A stretch of 53,871 bases of DNA from Dactylosporangium sucinum (GTDB lineage Bacteria; Actinomycetota; Actinomycetes; Mycobacteriales; Micromonosporaceae), in contig NZ_BMPI01000073.1 of assembly GCF_014647515.1 (NCBI RefSeq), positions 1 through 53,871 of the forward strand, given 5' to 3'. The position numbers and the translations under genes were made by a program. Below, piece after piece: positions 49,575-53,871 of this stretch. Positions within the stretch are counted from its first letter, which is position 1. Each line of letters starts with the position of its first letter. The notes under the pieces are model-generated. The model saw nothing but the letters and a program-made list of their open reading frames with translations, searched no databases and was not told where the DNA came from.

Positions 49575-50747
49575 ATGGGTTCGCCGATCGGGTTGCATCG
49601 GGTGGTTGAGCCGGCGGGTGTGCTGCCCCAGGCCGCGCACCGGCTCGACGCGTCGCCGGAGGTCGGTGCGGACGAGGTGCGGGTGCGGGTCGAGCGGCTC
49701 AACCTCGACGCGGCGAGCTTCCGCCAGCTCGTGGGCGAGCACGGCGGTGACGGCGACAAGATCCGCGCGGCGGTCCTGGGGATCGTCGAGGAGCGCGGCA
49801 AGATGCACAACCCGGTCACCGGCTCCGGCGGCATGCTCATCGGCACCGTCGAGGAGGCCGGCCCGGCGTCGCCGCTCGGCCTGCGCCCCGGCGACCGGGT
49901 CGCGACCCTGGTGTCGCTGACGCTCACCCCGCTGCGGATCACCGACGGCCTGGCCCGCTGGGACGGCCGCGGCGAACAGGTCCCCTGCGACGGCACGGCG
50001 ATCCTGTTCGCCCGCTCGATCGCCGCGGTGCTGCCCGACGACCTCGACCCCGAGCTGTCCCTGGCGGTCCTCGACGTGTGCGGCTGCCCGGCACTGGTCG
50101 CCCGCACCCTCCGCACGATGCTCGCCGCCCCGCCGCCGCCCCCCAGCCGCGCCGATCTTGCAGTTGTGGTGCCGGGTTCATTGGAAGATGTCCCGGTTAA
50201 GGAGGCACCACAACTGCAAGATCGGTACAGGGGGCCGGTGCGGGTCGCGGTGCTGGGCGCGGCGGGCAAGAGCGGATCGCTGGCCCTCGCTGCCGCGCGG
50301 GACGTGGCCGCGGCGAGCGGTGGTGCTGGGCAGGTGGCCGTGCGGACGATCGGGGTGGTGCGCGACGACGCCGAGCGGGAGCGCCTCGAAGCCGCCGGGC
50401 TCGCCGACGACGTCGTCGTCGCCGACGCGCGGGACGCGGTCGGGCTGGGCGCCGCGCTCGAGCGGGTCGGCGGGCCGGCCGACCTGACCGTGGTCTGTGT
50501 CGACGTGCCCGGCTGCGAGCATGCGGCGATCCTGGCGACCGCGGACGGCGGCACCGTCGTGTTCTTCTCCATGGCCACGTCGTTCCCGGCGGCGGCGCTC
50601 GGCGCCGAAGGGCTCGCGGCCGACGTGACAATGATCATCGGGAACGGCTACGTGCCTGGCCACGCCGGGTATGCGCTGCGGCTGCTGCGATCCGACCCGG
50701 GCGTGCGGGCGCTGTTCGAGGCGCGGTTGGCAGACTGGGCGCCATGA
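49575..50747 (+). CDS. kdd: L-erythro-3,5-diaminohexanoate dehydrogenase
   Basis: 390 residues, longer than the family's usual 340-350. The Rossmann motif GAAGKSG (228-234) is intact. KdD oxidises 3,5-diaminohexanoate to 5-amino-3-oxohexanoate with NAD(P)+ in the lysine fermentation pathway. Residues 193-218 do not belong to the family: they are coded by a 74-bp dispersed palindrome inserted in frame just before the Rossmann fold, and read DLAVVV ... APQLQDR. The insertion sits in a linker after a run of prolines, so activity is probably kept. ATG 49575 is used; GTG 49566 is possible. Coupled to the amidohydrolase gene. Confidence 0.83.
   Translation: MGSPIGLHRVVEPAGVLPQAAHRLDASPEVGADEVRVRVERLNLDAASFRQLVGEHGGDGDKIRAAVLGIVEERGKMHNPVTGSGGMLIGTVEEAGPASPLGLRPGDRVATLVSLTLTPLRITDGLARWDGRGEQVPCDGTAILFARSIAAVLPDDLDPELSLAVLDVCGCPALVARTLRTMLAAPPPPPSRADLAVVVPGSLEDVPVKEAPQLQDRYRGPVRVAVLGAAGKSGSLALAAARDVAAASGGAGQVAVRTIGVVRDDAERERLEAAGLADDVVVADARDAVGLGAALERVGGPADLTVVCVDVPGCEHAAILATADGGTVVFFSMATSFPAAALGAEGLAADVTMIIGNGYVPGHAGYALRLLRSDPGVRALFEARLADWAP
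50152..50225. repeat. Dispersed palindromic element, family A, copy 3, inside kdd
   Basis: 22-bp perfect arms CCGATCTTGCAGTTGTGGTG(CC) at 50152-50173 and their complement at 50204-50225, with a 30-nt loop containing GATGTCCCGG. It is read through in frame by kdd without a stop codon and is nearly identical in its arms to the intergenic copy at 6735. Confidence 0.97.
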
Positions 50748-52246
50748 GAACCCTCTACCGTGGTGGCCGGGTCCTGACGCCGGCCGACCCGTTCGCCACG
50801 GCGCTGCTCGTCGACGGTGACCGGATCGGGTGGCTCGGGCCCGACCAGGACGCGCCCGCCGGGGCGGACCGGGTCGTCGACCTGCAGGGCGCGCTGGTGA
50901 CCCCGGCGTTCGTGGACGCGCACGTGCACACCACCGCGACCGGGCTCACACTGCAGGGCCTCAATCTCGGCGGTACCGTATCCGCCGGCGACGTCCTCGA
51001 CGCGGTCGCCGCGCACGCGCAGCGGCTCGCGCCGGACGCCGTGGTCATCGGGCACGGCTGGGACGAGTCCGGCTGGGCCGACCAGACCACGCCGACCGCG
51101 CAGGAGCTCGACCGGGCCGGTGGCGGGCGGGCCGTGTACCTGTCGCGGACCTGCGTCCACGCCGCGCTGGTCTCGAGCCGGCTGCTGACCGACGAGGCGA
51201 AGCAGGCAGTGGGGTACGACCCGGGTGGGTGGCTGCGCCGCGACGCGCACCACGTCGTGCGGGAGGCCGCGTTCGGCAGCATCACCATGGACCAGGTCCG
51301 CGAGGCCCAGCGCGCCGCCCTGTGCAACGCCGCCGAGCTGGGGATCGCGTCGGTGCACGAGTGCGGCGGGCCGGGCACGTCCGGCGAGGACGACTTCGTC
51401 GCCGCCATGTCGCACGGGCCGCGGCTGCCCGAGGTGTACGGGCTGTGGGGTGAGGTCGGCGCCGCGGCGAAGGCCAAGGAGCTCGGCGCGCGGGGTGCGG
51501 CCGGCGACCTGTACGCCGACGGGGCGCTCGGGGCCCGCACGGCGCACCTGCGCCAGCCCTACCAGGACGGCGAGCACGACCACGGGCACGGCTACCTGAC
51601 CGCCGAGCAGGTCACGGAGCACCTCGTCGGCTGCGTCCGGCACGGGGTGCAGGGCGGGTTCCACGCCATCGGCGACCAGGCGATCGCGACGGTACTGCGG
51701 GGCTTCGCCGGCGCGGCGAAGCAGGTCGGCGTCGACCGGCTGCGGACCGGCCGGCACCGCATCGAGCACGTCGAGCTGCTGGACAAGCAGCTGATCGCGC
51801 AGCTGGTCGACTTCGGGGTGGTCGCCAGCGTCCAGCCGGCGTTCGACCGGCTGTGGGGCGGTGACCGGGGCATGTACGCGCAGCGGCTCGGGGTGCAGCG
51901 GTCGCTGGCGTCGAACCCGATCGGTTCCCTGGCCGGGGTGGGGGTGATGCTGGCGTTCGGTTCGGACTCGCCGGTCACCGACCTCGACCCGTGGGGGTCG
52001 TGCCGGGCGGCGCTGCGCCACCACAACCCGGTGCAGCGCATCGGGGCGCGGGCGGCGTTCGCGGCGCACACCCGCGGCGGGTGGCGGGCCGTCGGCATCG
52101 ACGACGAGGGTGTGCTCAACCCGGGCTGGTCGGCGACGTTCGCGATCTGGGACACCACGAGCGACCTGCCGGCCGTGCTGGCGTCCGACGTGACGCCCGC
52201 GGCGCGGGCCACGGTCCTGCGCGGGCAGGAGATCCACACGCAGTGA
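50744..52246 (+). CDS. Amidohydrolase of the lysine gene cluster
   Basis: 500 residues of the metal-dependent amidohydrolase family (YtcJ-like, PF07969). The first metal ligands H60 and H62 are in VDAHVHTT; further ligands lie in GGFHAIGDQAI and RIEHVELL, and FGSDSPV holds the late aspartate. The ATG overlaps the kdd stop by four bases (ATGA). The role in lysine breakdown is unclear: it could remove a side product or act on a lactam or amide of the pathway. That is inference. Confidence 0.85.
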   Translation: MRTLYRGGRVLTPADPFATALLVDGDRIGWLGPDQDAPAGADRVVDLQGALVTPAFVDAHVHTTATGLTLQGLNLGGTVSAGDVLDAVAAHAQRLAPDAVVIGHGWDESGWADQTTPTAQELDRAGGGRAVYLSRTCVHAALVSSRLLTDEAKQAVGYDPGGWLRRDAHHVVREAAFGSITMDQVREAQRAALCNAAELGIASVHECGGPGTSGEDDFVAAMSHGPRLPEVYGLWGEVGAAAKAKELGARGAAGDLYADGALGARTAHLRQPYQDGEHDHGHGYLTAEQVTEHLVGCVRHGVQGGFHAIGDQAIATVLRGFAGAAKQVGVDRLRTGRHRIEHVELLDKQLIAQLVDFGVVASVQPAFDRLWGGDRGMYAQRLGVQRSLASNPIGSLAGVGVMLAFGSDSPVTDLDPWGSCRAALRHHNPVQRIGARAAFAAHTRGGWRAVGIDDEGVLNPGWSATFAIWDTTSDLPAVLASDVTPAARATVLRGQEIHTQ

Positions 52247-52259
52247 GGAGAGCAGTGCG

Positions 52260-53807
52260 GTGAGCGGGAAACTCGGGCTCGACAGCGCGGTCGTGGCCGA
52301 GGCGCGGCGGCTGGCGGCCGCGGCCGGGCAGCCGGTCGTCGATCTGGCGCGGCAGCACACGACGGTGTCGGTGGAGCGGGCCGTGCTGCGCCTGGCGGGG
52401 GTCGCCGGCGCCGACCCGGACGGCATCCCGTGGGTGAACCGGCTCGTCGACGCCGTGCGGGCCCAGGTGGGGCTCGGGCACGGGGTGGCGGTGCCGGTGT
52501 TCGACGCGCTGCGCCGGGAGGGCCACGCCGATCTGACGCTGCTGGCGCAGAAGGCGGCGGCTGGCAGCGTCCGCTTCGAGGTACCGTCAAAAACCGGAAA
52601 TGTCCGGAAAGCGGCGGCGAGTGCCGTCAGGAAAGGCATCCAGCGCATCGACCAGCGCCGCAAGGAACGTGAGCGGCTCGTCAAACGCCACGGCGACCCG
52701 CCGCGCACGCCGTGGGTGTATCTCATCGTCGCCACCGGCGACATCTACGAGGACATCCCGCAGGCGCAGGCCGCCGCCCGGGCCGGCGCCGACGTCATCG
52801 CCGTCATCCGCTCCACCGGCCAGTCGCTGCTCGACTACGTGCCGGAGGGCGCCACCCGCGAAGGGTTCGCCGGCACCTACGCCACGCAGGAGAACTTCCG
52901 GCTCATGCGGGCCGCTCTCGACGACACGTCGAAGGAGGTCGGCCGGTACGTGCGGCTGACCAACTACGCGTCAGGCCTGTGCATGCCGGAGATCGCCACC
53001 CTCGCCGGCCTCGAACGGCTCGACATGATGCTCAACGACTCGATGTACGGCATCCTGTTCCGCGACATCAACCCCATCCGCACGTTCGTCGACCAGCGGT
53101 TCTCCCGGCAGATCCACGCCCGCGCCGGGATCATCATCAACACCGGCGAGGACAACTACCTCACCACCGCCGACGCCGTCGACGCCGCGCACACCGTGAC
53201 CGTGTCGCAGCTGCTCAACGAGTACTTCGCCCACGAGGCCGGGCTCGCCGACCGGCAGCTCGGCCTCGGCCACGCCTTCGAGATCAACCCCGACCTGCCC
53301 GAGTCGTTCCGGCTCGAGCTCGCGCACGCGCTGCTGGCGCGGGAGCTGTTCCCGGACGCGCCGCTGAAGTGGATGCCGCCGACGAAGCACATGACCGGCG
53401 ACGTGTTCCGCGGCAACCTGCTCAACGGGTTCTTCAACCTCGCCGGGATGCTCACCGGCCAGGGCATCCTGCTGGTCGGGATGATGACCGAGGCGGTCGT
53501 CACGCCCTGGCTGTCGGACCGGGACATCGCCCTGCAGAACGTGCACTACGTGCGGCAGGCCGCCGGCAACCTCCACGAGGACTTCACGCCCGGCCCGTTC
53601 ATCCGGGAACGGGCGGCGACGGTACTGCGGGAGGCCGTCGACCTGCTGGGGAAGATCCGCGACGAGGGGCTGCTCGAAGCGATCGCCGACGGCACGTTCG
53701 GGATCATGCGCCGCCCCGCCGACCGGGGCAAAGGCCTCGACGGCGTCGCCCGCCGCGAATCCGGCTACTACAACCCGGCCCAGGAGATGCTGGAGGAGGG
53801 CGCATGA
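52260..53807 (+). CDS. kamD: Lysine 5,6-aminomutase, alpha subunit
   Basis: 515 residues, the usual length for KamD. The TIM-barrel core is seen in VATGDIYEDIPQAQAAARAG, RSTGQSLLDYVPEGATREG and the conserved LTNYASGLCMPE. With adenosylcobalamin and PLP it moves the 6-amino group of D-lysine or L-beta-lysine to carbon 5. The beta subunit carries the cobalamin tail-binding part. GTG 52260 has GGAG 9 nt upstream. The stop overlaps the next start (ATGA). Confidence 0.93.
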   Translation: MSGKLGLDSAVVAEARRLAAAAGQPVVDLARQHTTVSVERAVLRLAGVAGADPDGIPWVNRLVDAVRAQVGLGHGVAVPVFDALRREGHADLTLLAQKAAAGSVRFEVPSKTGNVRKAAASAVRKGIQRIDQRRKERERLVKRHGDPPRTPWVYLIVATGDIYEDIPQAQAAARAGADVIAVIRSTGQSLLDYVPEGATREGFAGTYATQENFRLMRAALDDTSKEVGRYVRLTNYASGLCMPEIATLAGLERLDMMLNDSMYGILFRDINPIRTFVDQRFSRQIHARAGIIINTGEDNYLTTADAVDAAHTVTVSQLLNEYFAHEAGLADRQLGLGHAFEINPDLPESFRLELAHALLARELFPDAPLKWMPPTKHMTGDVFRGNLLNGFFNLAGMLTGQGILLVGMMTEAVVTPWLSDRDIALQNVHYVRQAAGNLHEDFTPGPFIRERAATVLREAVDLLGKIRDEGLLEAIADGTFGIMRRPADRGKGLDGVARRESGYYNPAQEMLEEGA

Positions 53808-53871
53808 GTGGTTCCGGAGCGAAGCGGAGGAGGCCGCTCATGCTGGGCTCAGGGTGGAGCTCAGGCGGCCG
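53804..53871 (+). CDS. Start of the next gene, cut by the window end (kamE expected)
   Basis: An ATG overlapping the kamD stop by four bases opens a frame to the window end. The first 22 residues (basic, with SGSGAKRRRP) do not show a typical KamE start, so either this KamE has an unusual N-terminus or another gene comes first. Partial. Confidence 0.4.
   Translation, partial: MSGSGAKRRRPLMLGSGWSSGG

Overview
The window is high-GC actinobacterial chromosome. Leaderless GTG/ATG starts, Lsr2, a conservon (CvnABCD), a split MoxR/VWA pair, an F420-type PPOX protein and an LAxTG-anchored surface protein all point to Actinobacteria. The gene mix and the dispersed palindromes suggest the Micromonosporaceae, for example an Actinoplanes-like genus; the family assignment is inference. 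I see no prophage, CRISPR array, rRNA or tRNA.

Layout. 1-707: a 14-bp tandem repeat and a long perfect hairpin, no gene. 708-6.6 kb: a MoxR-like ATPase with a VWA protein, then a DUF6131-type peptide, GtrA and a TPR protein. 6.8-10.8 kb: a four-gene ABC importer (lipoprotein, two permeases, ATPase) joined by 4-bp overlaps. 10.9-14.9 kb: ABC-F ATPase plus PPOX protein, divergent from a 14-TM-type MFS exporter. 15.1-18.7 kb: SHOCT protein, an AbiEii-type nucleotidyltransferase with a small partner, and a PspC-esterase-ATP-grasp operon. 18.8-24.8 kb: YflT-like stress protein, beta-helix membrane protein, AI-2E transporter, PlsC with acyl-ACP desaturase, and Lsr2. 24.9-34.2 kb: FN3 surface protein, RidA, a DUF1062 gene behind a possible structured leader, an ornithine/diaminopimelate-type decarboxylase with an MFS protein, and a PAS-GGDEF-EAL protein. 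34.2-38.2 kb: palindromes, a beta-propeller protein, and divergent M15 peptidase and L,D-transpeptidase lipoproteins. 38.5-43.0 kb: XylFGH-type sugar importer with its ROK regulator. 43.4-53.9 kb: kamA, then a cvnABCD conservon, then kdd, an amidohydrolase and kamD, with the next gene cut by the window end.

How the genes work together. The right end combines lysine 2,3-aminomutase, 3,5-diaminohexanoate dehydrogenase and lysine 5,6-aminomutase alpha, the signature enzymes of the clostridial-type lysine fermentation route, here with a membrane-signalling conservon lodged between them. The xyl block is a self-contained import and regulation unit. The 36.6-38.2 kb pair is a cell-wall remodelling module that fires divergently from overlapping -10 boxes.

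The most unusual signal is a family of 74-83 bp palindromes sharing arms that begin GATCTTG(C/G)AGTTG. Two copies are intergenic and the third lies in frame inside kdd, adding roughly 25 residues just ahead of its Rossmann fold. This resembles in principle the protein-coding palindromic elements of Rickettsia.
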